Shown: positions 54,035 to 63,490 of the stretch, one piece after another | How positions within the stretch are numbered: position 1 is the first letter of the stretch | Layout of the letters: every line of letters starts with the position of its first letter | Assembly: GCF_002742265.1 (NCBI RefSeq) | Contig: NZ_MDGL01000123.1 | Span: forward strand, 62,001-126,000 | Origin: Maribacter sp. 4G9 | Lineage (GTDB): Bacteria > Bacteroidota > Bacteroidia > Flavobacteriales > Flavobacteriaceae | Reading direction: 5' to 3' | DNA length: 64,000 nt | Made by a program: the position numbers and the translations under genes | The notes under the pieces: model-generated | Database searches by the model: none | Told to the model about the DNA's origin: nothing | The model's input: only the letters and a program-made list of their open reading frames with translations

Positions 54035-55738
54035 ATGGACAAGTCGGTATTTATGGAATTGCTGATGGGAGGGACGCACCCCATCATCCATCTGTTGATG
54101 CGCTTGGTCGCTTTTGCAGTCTACTTTCTGTTTTTAAAGCGTGTCTGTAGGATGCACTTTTTTCTGGCGCTCTTCGTTTCTTTTCCCCTAACCACATTTT
54201 TACCATTGGCACTTTTTATCCCATGTTTTGTCCTAGGTTGGACTTCCTATCGGATTTACGCTTGGGTACGTTCCCTATTTAAGAAAAGCCAAGTTGTTGT
54301 CGATGAGGTTCAGGACAGTCCGGAGGGCTTCCTGTTTTCGGTAGGTAGCAAGAACGTACTCTTGGAGAATCCGTATCGGGGCATCTACATCCAAGGAGGG
54401 GCGGGGAGTGGAAAGACAGTTTCGCTGATACATCCCATATTGGTACAGGCTGTTGCCAAAAACTATTCGGGCATATGTTATGATTTTAAATCCCCTGAAT
54501 TGACCCGATTGCTATTTGCTACCTTCAAAAAAGGGGAGGGGCTGGTCCGACCTTATTTTATCGATTTCAAGGAAGCCCAAAGAAGTGCACGAACAAACCC
54601 CTTACAGCCAAAGCTGTTGCCTAAAATAGCCTATGCCCACGAATATGCCCAGACCTTGATGTACAACCTGTCACCCAAGAACATCAAGAACGAGGATTAT
54701 TGGATGATGGAGGCCAAAAGTGTGCTGACCGGGCTTATCTGGTATCTCAAATCGGAACATCCCCACTATTGTAGCCTTCCCCATGTGATAAGTTTGATTT
54801 TACATAGCGATATGTCCCAACTGTTGGAACGGATATCAGCAAATCCGGAAGCGTCAGGCTTTACCGCCAGTTTAAAACAAGCAATACAAAATGAAGCCTC
54901 CAACCAAGTGGCAGGGGTTGTAAGTACCTTACGCACCAATTTGGCGAAGCTGAACACGCCCGATATTTTCTGGATACTCTCGGGAAACGATCTTGATTTG
55001 AACATCAACGACCCGCTGAACCCTAAATTTCTATGTATCGGCAATGAAAGCACCTTGGCTGAAACCTATGCGCCTGTAATTTCCCTGCTCATTTCAGTAG
55101 CCCTAAAACAAATGAATAAACCAGGTAAACATAAATCGGTAGTAGTGGTGGATGAGCTGCCTACCCTCTATATCAACAAACTGGAACAGACCCCTGCCAC
55201 GGCCCGAAGCAATAGGGTAGCGACGGTTTTGGCCTGTCAGGATTTTAGCCAACTGGTGGACCGATACGGAAGGGACAAGGCACAGGTCATCTTGTCCAAC
55301 ATGGGAAACCAATTTTATGGAAGGACGGTCAATAAGGATTCCGCACAGATGATAACCCAAATGTTTGGTAAGGCGGACAAAACTTTTAAGACGACCAGTA
55401 ATGGGGACAATTATTATCAATCCTCCATTTTTGGAAAGCACACCAATTCATTGAACAAAAGTACCAACGAAACCGTTCAAGAACGGGACCGGGTTAAAAC
55501 CACCGATATCATGAATCTTCGACCAGGGGAATTCTATTGTCTAATAGCCGAAGGCAACGAGAGGGAAATCTTAAAATCTGAATTTGGAATCAATAAGAGG
55601 TTGGGAGATGGTGGTTTCGATTTTCCAAATAGGGCAACTAGTCAGGATATTCAGGACAATTACCAAAAGATTATTTGGCAGGCTAAAAGTATCTTCGAAC
55701 CTATGGCCGAACAAGATGAAGGTTTGATTCGGTTTTAG
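54035..55738 (+). CDS. Type IV coupling protein (MobC/TraG-like)
   Basis: 567 aa. Two N-terminal membrane helices (about 14-32 and 40-75), Walker A GGAGSGKT (about 123-130), Walker B-like VVVVDELPTLY (about 368) and the TraM-recognition/TraG-like part VLACQDFSQLV and ILSNMGNQFYGR. It pumps the relaxase-bound strand into a type IV secretion channel. No channel genes are present, so the element is mobilisable, not self-transmissible. Confidence 0.88.
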   Translation: MDKSVFMELLMGGTHPIIHLLMRLVAFAVYFLFLKRVCRMHFFLALFVSFPLTTFLPLALFIPCFVLGWTSYRIYAWVRSLFKKSQVVVDEVQDSPEGFLFSVGSKNVLLENPYRGIYIQGGAGSGKTVSLIHPILVQAVAKNYSGICYDFKSPELTRLLFATFKKGEGLVRPYFIDFKEAQRSARTNPLQPKLLPKIAYAHEYAQTLMYNLSPKNIKNEDYWMMEAKSVLTGLIWYLKSEHPHYCSLPHVISLILHSDMSQLLERISANPEASGFTASLKQAIQNEASNQVAGVVSTLRTNLAKLNTPDIFWILSGNDLDLNINDPLNPKFLCIGNESTLAETYAPVISLLISVALKQMNKPGKHKSVVVVDELPTLYINKLEQTPATARSNRVATVLACQDFSQLVDRYGRDKAQVILSNMGNQFYGRTVNKDSAQMITQMFGKADKTFKTTSNGDNYYQSSIFGKHTNSLNKSTNETVQERDRVKTTDIMNLRPGEFYCLIAEGNEREILKSEFGINKRLGDGGFDFPNRATSQDIQDNYQKIIWQAKSIFEPMAEQDEGLIRF

Positions 55739-55766
55739 TTTTTCTCTTCGATGGCATTGGTTTGAA

Positions 55767-57311
55767 TTAGAAAGTTGAACCATAAAAGGCTTCAATAGCC
55801 GCAATTTCTTCATCATTCAATTCATCAAACTCCTTAGTTCTTTTGTTTTTTGAAAGCTTGCCTTGATTTTGGTTCAGGAATTTAATCAAGAGATCAACTT
55901 TAGTATCAGGTAGGGTTACAACGGAATTGATAAAGTTGGTCATTAGGTCGTACTTTTCTAAAAAGTCCAACTCTTCAGGAATAATCTTTTCGATAGTTTC
56001 CTCTACACATTCATAAAGAAATTCAGCTTGAGGGGTTGCATCAAAATAGCGGTACAGATCAATCGTTTCATTGGTTATTTCAACGTTATGATCTGGAGTT
56101 GGTTTCCATTCAATCAAATCCAGTATGGGAGAGGAGTAGACCTCTAAAACATCTTGATATTCCCCGATACGGTTCAGGATAGCTGAGGATACAGGAAAAA
56201 TCATGTCCCGTTTCGTGTATCCCATTTTAACCAGTATATGGTGTATCAAATATCTATGGATTCTGCCATTTCCATCGGAAAAAGGATGTATGAACACAAA
56301 GCCAAAGGCAATGCTTGCCGCAGCCAAAACAGGGTCATAATCACTATTTTGAAGTTTATTGTTAGTATCGATCAGTCCTTGCATCAGCGAATTCAAATCC
56401 TTTGCTTTGGCAGAAATATGATCGGGCATGGGCAGAAAACTTTCACGGTCATGTTCGCCGATAAAGCCTTCCCCTATACGGAGTCCCATATGCTTTAATT
56501 TTTTCGTGCCGATGACAATATCCTGTAATCGCTCCAATTCATTTATGGACAAAGGTTTTTTTCCTGCCTGCCCAATAGCCTTGCCCCAATTTCTTGCTCG
56601 CAGGTTAGGGGGGTATTCCCCCTCGATGGCAAAAGAGGCCTTGGAATCTTTTAATAATAGAAAGGCGGCCGTTCTGCGGATTAAATCCTTGTTTCTTCCT
56701 TTCAAGCCCTTTTCCATGAGTTCAGGAAATTTGGTTGCCGTAAATCTTTCTAATTTTTCGGTTCTTCGAATTAATGGACAAAATTCGGGAGTACCAGGAA
56801 GATTGTTTTTTACGCGATGCCGGGTACTGTTTTCAATTGGGCCCGTATATTGAAGTTTTGGATTGACGATTTCGACATAGTTGCCTACCTTTAAATCGGG
56901 AATGTCAAGTTGTTTGCCCAATAACCATTCATATAGGAACCATATGCGTCGTGAGTATTGACTGGTGGGTTCGTTCTTCATCATGGTCTTTACAAGCCCT
57001 TCACCGGCATAAAGAAAGAATTCCTTTAAGATTAATAAATCAATGCCCTCGTATTTTAAGGCGAATGTTAAATGAGCCATTTCATCTTCCGACGGCATAT
57101 AACGATTGGCGAACACTTGCCATTGTTGGGTATTATAGCGTTGCTGCTTATCAGTAACCAATGCCAGAACATCGGGTGGTGGTAAACGTTTACCTGTATG
57201 CTCTTCCAAAATTTGAAGTAAGAAGGCATAGCCTACTAAAACGCCCTCTTCAGGCATGACTCTACCATGAAAAGCGGTTACTTTACGTGAAAATCGATTA
57301 CTTTTTGACAT
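55767..57311 (-). CDS. Fic-domain AMP-transferase-type protein
   Basis: 514 aa. Fic core motif HPFSDGNGRIHR (about 340-351) is complete, and the N-terminal inhibitory motif SFAIEG (about 224-229, form S-x-x-x-E-G) is present, as in class II Fic proteins that hold themselves inactive. Fic enzymes transfer AMP or another nucleotide moiety to target proteins. It lies convergent with the coupling-protein gene (28-bp gap). Six copies of a 15-bp motif cover its start and upstream region, suggesting tight regulation. Confidence 0.88.
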   Translation of the reverse strand: MSKSNRFSRKVTAFHGRVMPEEGVLVGYAFLLQILEEHTGKRLPPPDVLALVTDKQQRYNTQQWQVFANRYMPSEDEMAHLTFALKYEGIDLLILKEFFLYAGEGLVKTMMKNEPTSQYSRRIWFLYEWLLGKQLDIPDLKVGNYVEIVNPKLQYTGPIENSTRHRVKNNLPGTPEFCPLIRRTEKLERFTATKFPELMEKGLKGRNKDLIRRTAAFLLLKDSKASFAIEGEYPPNLRARNWGKAIGQAGKKPLSINELERLQDIVIGTKKLKHMGLRIGEGFIGEHDRESFLPMPDHISAKAKDLNSLMQGLIDTNNKLQNSDYDPVLAAASIAFGFVFIHPFSDGNGRIHRYLIHHILVKMGYTKRDMIFPVSSAILNRIGEYQDVLEVYSSPILDLIEWKPTPDHNVEITNETIDLYRYFDATPQAEFLYECVEETIEKIIPEELDFLEKYDLMTNFINSVVTLPDTKVDLLIKFLNQNQGKLSKNKRTKEFDELNDEEIAAIEAFYGSTF

Positions 57312-57493
57312 TAATCATGAAATATGATTACAAATATAGCATGAAATGAGCCACCAAACTCTGAATTTCAGTCAGAATTTTGATCGGCGAATTACATCTG
57401 ACAAATAAATACAAATAAATATCAGCACATGAAAAACGATTATTCTACATGAAAAACAATTACTTTTTATACTTTATTATGAAAAATGATTAT
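57267..57493. promoter_or_regulatory. Iterated 15-bp repeats around the fic start
   Basis: Six copies of ATGAAAANYGATTAY start at 57267, 57287, 57317, 57429, 57449 and 57479. They form two triplets, each spaced 20 then 30 bp, that is, on one face of the helix. The first two lie within the fic coding region and the third directly upstream. Likely an operator for cooperative binding. Confidence 0.6.
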
Positions 57494-57798
57494 AGATAGT
57501 TTGTATTTAAATGCTTTCCATGTTCCTGCGGAAGTTGAAAAATCTTCACCTTCAAGCCTGCCCGAGCGGACACGCTATGCGGGTCCACCAACTGTCGTCT
57601 TTTCGGTTCCTGTTTTTCAACACCCTCGAAACCGCGCATAAACACAAACGAACGTGCATTGCGCTCGTTTGTATTTATCTTTCGGGTTATACTATATTTA
57701 CTTTGGACTATTTAAGTAGTTATTTTTATAAATTGTTGATTTTATGAAACATTGGTAAAAACTTTAAACTTATTTAGGTTTTTTAAAAGTTACGTAGT
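57494..57798. other. Gene-free gap
   Basis: 305 bp between the fic upstream region and the stop of the minus-strand lipoprotein gene. It includes a GC-richer patch near 57545-57600. A plus-strand open frame there encodes no recognisable protein. Confidence 0.4.
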
Positions 57799-59385
57799 TC
57801 ATTTTATCTTGAACTTTAAGTAGAAAAACTTGGGACTTTCCTCTTTAGAAAAGGCACGTCCTACCTGTTGCACTTTTAATATAAATTCGATATCCGAAAG
57901 CCAATAAATATGCTTATTATAAGGGATATTCCAATTAACAAAATCTACAGTCACATCATGATAAAACTTTTCTTCGTTTATTCTAGTAATCTCTAATATT
58001 GCTGAGGCGGTTTCATATGTAAAAGGTGTGGATAAACTGACAATAATTTCTTTTTTTGGAGACACCAGCGGATAGTCAATAAACTGATGAACCTTTTTAC
58101 CGTCCTGTTTATCCAATAGGTAAAAATACTGCTCCTCAAAAAACGAATTAAAAACCCCATAGTAATTATCTAAGTCCTTATTTTCAAAGAGCTCATTATG
58201 ACTTGTTGGAGAATATTCTTGATTTTTATAAACAGAATCCTTAATAAATTTAGATGTGCCATTTAAAAAAGAAAGCTCAAAGGAATTCTTGTCATTGGCA
58301 AAATATTTGTCTCCATAAACAACTTCCTCTTTAATTACCTTTGGCAAGTACTTTTCAAGGGAAACAGGAACAATTTCCATGAATTCCTTCAAGTTGATAT
58401 TACTATGATGGTATTGTCCCCCTATTAAGATGTAGTTTGCATAATAGTAAAGATTTGGGTCTTCTATCTTGTAATCTACCTGATTTGAAAAAAATCCATT
58501 TGAATCGAATAAATATCCTTCAAAAACGTATCCAATATTATTCTCCGATGATGGAACCAAGAACTGATTAAGATATTTTTGATAATCTAGAATTACCTCT
58601 GCCCTTCTACCGTTGATGGTTTCTCCATTATCGACGATTGAGATAGAATCTTCAGAGTATCCTTTTATAATCGCAAAATCTCCAAAATTGTATTTCCCTA
58701 TTTTTTCGCCAAGAGAATCTCTAACAACTAGACCATTTTTTGCTTTGACTGCTCTTCCCCAAGACTCACTTCTCGGTTGAATTTCATTTTGCTGAATTAT
58801 TTTTCCATTAGAATCAATTACATAATCTATAAAAGTTATGTTGGCCCGATGACCATCATACCAGTCTGTTCTAATTCTTATGATATTATCGGTAATATAC
58901 CTGTATAATTTATGTCTAGAATCATTAAACTGTCCTATGATTTTTGCATCAATAATTTTATAGTTGTTGTCATACGTAATCAAAGTGTATGTAGGTTGAA
59001 TTCTATATAGGCTAAAAAATATGTAGGTGCTAAAATTATCTGAAATCGGCAATTTATTTGAAATTTCGGTAATAAGGTTATTCAACCCCTCTGGACCAAT
59101 ATTTCGCCTATCTCTTTTATCTCCTAAACTAACTATAGTATCAAGACTTAAAGCTTGTTTTTGTTCTAGAGATAGTTCATTGAAGTTATAATTTCTCCAA
59201 TCTTGAAGACGACGACCATCTTTAATGTAAGAGACAGTATCAAGCAAAGGAAGACTGGAAATTTGATATTCTTTCAAAAATTCTAAAGACGGTCCAGATT
59301 TTTCCATGTTTACTTTTTGAGAATTGGAACCACAAGAAACCACTAGGAAACTTAAAATATTGATGAAGAATAAAGTTTTTTTCAA
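57799..59385 (-). CDS. Hypothetical lipoprotein
   Basis: 528 aa with lipobox LVVSC (Cys about 18). The body is rich in Tyr, Asn and Asp, with no repeated unit or catalytic motif that I can name. It probably faces the periplasm or cell surface. It stands alone; neighbours are Fic and the RadC-like gene. No function assigned. Confidence 0.75.
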   Translation of the reverse strand: MKKTLFFINILSFLVVSCGSNSQKVNMEKSGPSLEFLKEYQISSLPLLDTVSYIKDGRRLQDWRNYNFNELSLEQKQALSLDTIVSLGDKRDRRNIGPEGLNNLITEISNKLPISDNFSTYIFFSLYRIQPTYTLITYDNNYKIIDAKIIGQFNDSRHKLYRYITDNIIRIRTDWYDGHRANITFIDYVIDSNGKIIQQNEIQPRSESWGRAVKAKNGLVVRDSLGEKIGKYNFGDFAIIKGYSEDSISIVDNGETINGRRAEVILDYQKYLNQFLVPSSENNIGYVFEGYLFDSNGFFSNQVDYKIEDPNLYYYANYILIGGQYHHSNINLKEFMEIVPVSLEKYLPKVIKEEVVYGDKYFANDKNSFELSFLNGTSKFIKDSVYKNQEYSPTSHNELFENKDLDNYYGVFNSFFEEQYFYLLDKQDGKKVHQFIDYPLVSPKKEIIVSLSTPFTYETASAILEITRINEEKFYHDVTVDFVNWNIPYNKHIYWLSDIEFILKVQQVGRAFSKEESPKFFYLKFKIK

Positions 59386-59824
59386 AGCAACATCTAACTT
59401 GTTCGATTTGAATAGTATAACGGAAAAGTGGAGTTTTGAGTATTTCTATTTTGATGTTAATGCTGGTTCTTTAAATCTCCCATTTGAGAGATCGGTTTTA
59501 AATGTGAGAAGTGCTTTTATATCAACACTACCATTCTCTTTGACCTAAAGTACTAAGTTTAATTAACCTCTTATGCAACTGAACATTATAGAAATCCAAT
59601 ATTAAGTATCTATTGAAATAGCGTTTTATGTGGGAGTTAGTTTTCTTAAATGGTATAGAATTTTTTAATAAATAAATCTTTTCCTTCCTATCCAACAATT
59701 CCTTTCCGCTTTTGCTCTAAGATTTTGCTTTGCAAGCTCCGAATTCCAAATGAAACGCCAAATGGGAAGATTTGGCTTATTCATTTAAAATCCGGTGGAC
59801 ACTCGACATCAAAATCTTATAACA
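59386..59824. other. Gene-free gap
   Basis: 439 bp between divergent genes; it should hold both promoters. No RNA gene, strong hairpin or palindrome is evident. Confidence 0.4.
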
Positions 59825-60268
59825 ATGGAAAGAGCGAACGAAATTCAAATCAGTTACAAAAACAATGGAAGTGCCAATCAATTAAAAATTACCGATGCCA
59901 GTAGTGCCAACAATATTATAATGGATTCCTGGGACCGAAACACCATTGAATTATTCGAAACATTTAAGGTGGTCTATCTGAACAATTGCAATACCGTAAA
60001 AGGAATCTGTACCATTTCAACCGGAGGAATTTCTGGAACCATCGTCGATATACGCTTGATATTTGCAACGGCCTTAAAGACCTTGTCCACGGCCATTATC
60101 CTTACCCATAACCATCCCAGTGGGGTAGTAGTTCCTAGTCAAGCCGATATTCAATTGACCCAAAAAATAGTTAAGGCAGGGGAGTTATTGGATATCAAGG
60201 TTTTGGACCATATTATAGTCACTCCACATGGTTCATTTTACAGCTTTGCGAATGAGGGAAGGATATAA
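59825..60268 (+). CDS. Short RadC-like JAB/JAMM-domain protein
   Basis: 147 aa from MERANEI, preferred to an ATG 30 bp upstream. JAMM motif THNHPSG (about 105-111) followed at the correct spacing by SQADIQLTQK, then LLDIKVLDHIIVTP. Full RadC is about 230 aa with an N-terminal helix-hairpin-helix part, absent here. Such short forms are common on Bacteroidetes mobile elements and plasmids. The exact role is unknown. Confidence 0.85.
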   Translation: MERANEIQISYKNNGSANQLKITDASSANNIIMDSWDRNTIELFETFKVVYLNNCNTVKGICTISTGGISGTIVDIRLIFATALKTLSTAIILTHNHPSGVVVPSQADIQLTQKIVKAGELLDIKVLDHIIVTPHGSFYSFANEGRI

Positions 60269-60484
60269 CTGCAAAAATGTAAATTTTTATTAGCCTTTAA
60301 TTGGCCAATCTATAAGTTCATTATTACAACCAAAATCACTTCCATAATTGACCTTTCAGTGAACTTTTTTAAAGTCTAATAATAGGTGTGCAGAACTATA
60401 CCAAGTTCAGTTACTATGAAACTGGTTGGTCTAAATTTTTTGAGGAAAAATTAGTGTCTTAAATCGTTCTGTTTTTTATTACAA

Positions 60485-61489
60485 TCAACGTTCCAATTCT
60501 TCTAAAAGCAAAATGATTTCTTTGCAGATAATATCTGCATTTTCCTTTTCGGTGAAAATGGTAAAATGACCTCCAACTAGAAAAAATACCTTACCATTTG
60601 TTGATAGGGCCGCCATTTCTTCCTGCATCTTTTTCCTTTCAGCTCTCATATTTTCTGGATTTAAACCCATTTTTCGAAGAGCTCCTTCGTTTAAATGTGT
60701 TCCGGAAAAAACCCTTATCGGTGAACTATCAGTTTCCATTACTTTTTTGGACATTTCTTCCAAAGACCTCTGCCACTTTTGTTCTTCCAAATAGCCCCAA
60801 AGATATTTTCCATCCGAAAAGTAGTCTTGATAACGGCCGGTGATTTCTTTAGGGACTCCCGGTGCAAGCATTATATCATTCCCAAAAATTGTAATGTACA
60901 AGTCTAAGATTCCTAAATCCCCTAAAACGGCACCTGCATAATAAATGGAATTTAACCAACTGGGAGGTTGTGGCAAGTTCAGCCGCTCGCGTTCGTCAGG
61001 ATGCCCAGAATCAATTAGTACCATAGCGGCCACTTCGTCCGGATAACATTGCTTAAATACTCGAATATAGTGGCCACCATTTGAGTGTCCTGCCAGAATA
61101 TATGGTGGCGATTCCCCTGTCCTTTCCAATAATTTGTGCAGTTCATGGGCAACGGTTTCGGGATCGCGAGGCCCATCGCTTAGTTCACTATAACCTATAC
61201 CGGCACGGTCATAGCGAATGACTCGCATACTATCACGAAGGCCTTCCGCTAGCCAATAATAGTATTCACTGTGACCTCCTGCGCCTGCTTCAATGACCAG
61301 AGTTGGTTTGTTGTTTCTTTCACCCGTACTATTTACATGTAGTTTGAAACCTCCAACGTCCACCAATTCTCCTGGCGGTTGTGGTTTGTGTCCGAATAAA
61401 CGAAGGATCAAACCAGCTATAATAATTAGTAGAAACAACGATCCAATCGAAATACCGATCCACTTTAAGACCTTCCAGATTATTCTCAT
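60485..61489 (-). CDS. Membrane-anchored alpha/beta hydrolase
   Basis: 334 aa. One N-terminal membrane helix (IGSLFLLIIIAGLILRLFG), then the alpha/beta hydrolase fold with YDRAGIGYS, the nucleophile elbow AGHSNGGHY (Ser about 134), an acid in LIDSGHPDE (about 160) and the catalytic His in VGGHFTIF (about 308). Probably an esterase or peptidase on the periplasmic side. It is divergent from the two-component genes, with a 210-bp shared upstream region. Confidence 0.85.
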   Translation of the reverse strand: MRIIWKVLKWIGISIGSLFLLIIIAGLILRLFGHKPQPPGELVDVGGFKLHVNSTGERNNKPTLVIEAGAGGHSEYYYWLAEGLRDSMRVIRYDRAGIGYSELSDGPRDPETVAHELHKLLERTGESPPYILAGHSNGGHYIRVFKQCYPDEVAAMVLIDSGHPDERERLNLPQPPSWLNSIYYAGAVLGDLGILDLYITIFGNDIMLAPGVPKEITGRYQDYFSDGKYLWGYLEEQKWQRSLEEMSKKVMETDSSPIRVFSGTHLNEGALRKMGLNPENMRAERKKMQEEMAALSTNGKVFFLVGGHFTIFTEKENADIICKEIILLLEELER

Positions 61490-61699
61490 AATGATTTATA
61501 GTTTTATGACTTTAGCCAAACATAAATTCATTGAAAGACTGTATGAAATTATTTTGATGAATCAACCATAAAGCCGCATCCATAGACCTGAATCTCGTGC
61601 CAATACGATTCGACCAAATTAACGTTATGTTCGACCCAAAATCCATAGTGTTGGTCAAAGAGATTATACGACAAGTATCAATAACCATATTTTTGCCTT

Positions 61700-62647
61700 A
61701 TGAAAAGTTCTGTTGCAAAACACCGTAAGGCCCTATATAAATTATTGGCAATATTTTGGTTGCTAGTTGTTATGCTTGCGATACCACATTATCAAGGTAT
61801 TTGGGATAGCGCTTTTACTATTCCGCTTATGATTCTATTCTGGCTAGGAGTCGCTTACTTTGTCTTACCCGAATTTTTTAAAAAATATAGGTTTCCCATT
61901 CTTTTAGTATACGGACTGGTCATCATTTATAATTTTTACGTTTTTAACTTGACATCTGACCTCCCTGAAAATCACCGATTGAATTTGACAAATTTTATGT
62001 TCATTCCAATTCCAATATTTGTTGCCTTGTGGACATATGAGCAATGGCGTTGGTTGAAAATGCTAAAGACAGATAAGACAAAGGCAGAGTTAGCTTTACT
62101 TAAAAGTCAGATCAATCCGCATTTCTTTTTCAATACCTTGAACAACATTTATGGATTGGTAGTTGAAAAATCCGAGCAAGCCCCCGAAGTGGTCTTAAAG
62201 CTGTCGGATATGATGCGTTACACCATCTACAAGGGAAAAGAAGATGTGGTACCATTAGAAGATGAAATCAACTATCTCAAAAACTACATCGAACTGCACA
62301 AAATACGCTATCAAAAAAAAGTGGAAATTGTATTTACCCATGAGGTTCACGAGTGTATCATGGTCGCACCTTTGTTATTTATCAATTTATTGGAAAATGC
62401 CTTTAAGCATGGTGTAGAGGAAATGCGCAAGAATGCTTTTGTTCGTATTAATATGCAATCTAAAGGAAAGCAGCTCTTATGTACGATTGAAAATAGTTTT
62501 GACGAAAGGGAATCAAATTACAGTAAGGGTATAGGGTTAGAAAATTTGAAAAAAAGACTGGATCATTTATACCCAGGTAGACATCAATTAATTGTAGAGA
62601 AAAAGGAATTTATTTATAAAGTCCAGCTTAATCTTGAAATACTATGA
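61700..62647 (+). CDS. LytS/YehU-type sensor histidine kinase
   Basis: 315 aa. Four membrane segments in residues 12-120, then the His_kinase domain with phospho-acceptor INPHFFFNTLNN (His about 139), SDMMRYTIYKG and the ATPase part LLFINLLENAFKHG and KGIGLENLKKRL. Its stop overlaps the regulator start (ATGA), so the pair is co-translated. There is no periplasmic sensor domain; the membrane part probably senses the stimulus. Confidence 0.92.
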   Translation: MKSSVAKHRKALYKLLAIFWLLVVMLAIPHYQGIWDSAFTIPLMILFWLGVAYFVLPEFFKKYRFPILLVYGLVIIYNFYVFNLTSDLPENHRLNLTNFMFIPIPIFVALWTYEQWRWLKMLKTDKTKAELALLKSQINPHFFFNTLNNIYGLVVEKSEQAPEVVLKLSDMMRYTIYKGKEDVVPLEDEINYLKNYIELHKIRYQKKVEIVFTHEVHECIMVAPLLFINLLENAFKHGVEEMRKNAFVRINMQSKGKQLLCTIENSFDERESNYSKGIGLENLKKRLDHLYPGRHQLIVEKKEFIYKVQLNLEIL

Positions 62648-63333
62648 AATATTGCATTATCGACGATGAACCCATTGCCCACCGAATCATCGAAGGGTAT
62701 TGTAAAAACTTACCTTATCTCCAAAAGAAAGGAAACTGCTACGATGCCTTTGAAGCCATACAATTCATGAATAGTATTCAAGTAGATCTAATTTTCTTGG
62801 ATATCAATATGCCCAAGCTCTCCGGATTCGATCTATTGAAAACATTGTCTCAACCTCCAAAAGTAATCGTGACTTCTGCGCATAAAGAATTTGCCTTGCA
62901 AGGATATGAATTGGACGTTATTGATTACTTGTTGAAACCTTTTTCACTTGAACGATTTTTAAAGGCAATGAACAAAGTTTCAGAAAATAATAGCCTAAAC
63001 CTAATTTCTTCGCCAGATAGTCAGAAAAGTAGTTTTTTTTTAAAGGGCGACAAGAAAATTCACCAGATAAGTACGGACGATATTCTGTTTGTTGAAGCAT
63101 ATGGTAATTATACAAAGGTGTTTTTGGCTGAGGAAATAATTGTCAGCCACGAAAAAATTTCTTCTTTGGAAGCTTTATTGCCCGATTCTGACTTTTTAAG
63201 AGTGCATAAATCTTTTATTGTGGCCATCAATAAAATAAAAGTGATAGAAGGAAATAGAATAGCAATTAAAGAACACTTTGTTCCTATTGGACAAACATAC
63301 AGGCAAAGGTTAAAACATCTCTATCGCATTTAA
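62644..63333 (+). CDS. LytTR-family response regulator
   Basis: 229 aa. Receiver domain: acidic pair IDDEP (about 6-10), phospho-acceptor Asp in LIFLDINMP (about 54), TSAHKEFAL and LLKPFS (Lys about 103). The LytTR DNA-binding domain spans about 128-229 (DILFVEAYGNYTKVFL, RVHKSFIVAINKI). It forms a pair with the kinase. The targets are unknown; the divergent alpha/beta hydrolase gene is a candidate. Confidence 0.93.
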   Translation: MKYCIIDDEPIAHRIIEGYCKNLPYLQKKGNCYDAFEAIQFMNSIQVDLIFLDINMPKLSGFDLLKTLSQPPKVIVTSAHKEFALQGYELDVIDYLLKPFSLERFLKAMNKVSENNSLNLISSPDSQKSSFFLKGDKKIHQISTDDILFVEAYGNYTKVFLAEEIIVSHEKISSLEALLPDSDFLRVHKSFIVAINKIKVIEGNRIAIKEHFVPIGQTYRQRLKHLYRI

Positions 63334-63490
63334 AGGTGATTTTATATGTATCTTAACTAAGCGACGGTTTTAATAATAAATAATAGACATTTGAATATTT
63401 TAGTATCTTTCTTAAAGTTCAAGAAACCGATTAAATATATAATCTGTTTCTAATCTGTAGATTATTTTCTTAAAAAATAAGATATTCAAA

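Noticed and set aside
57511-57747. A 78-codon plus-strand open frame upstream of fic.
   Set aside because: No recognisable domain and low-complexity composition; it lies in an intergenic GC-rich patch.
61688-61695. TATTTTTG as a Bacteroidetes -7 promoter box for the histidine kinase gene.
   Set aside because: It lies only 5 bp before the start codon and has no convincing -33 partner.
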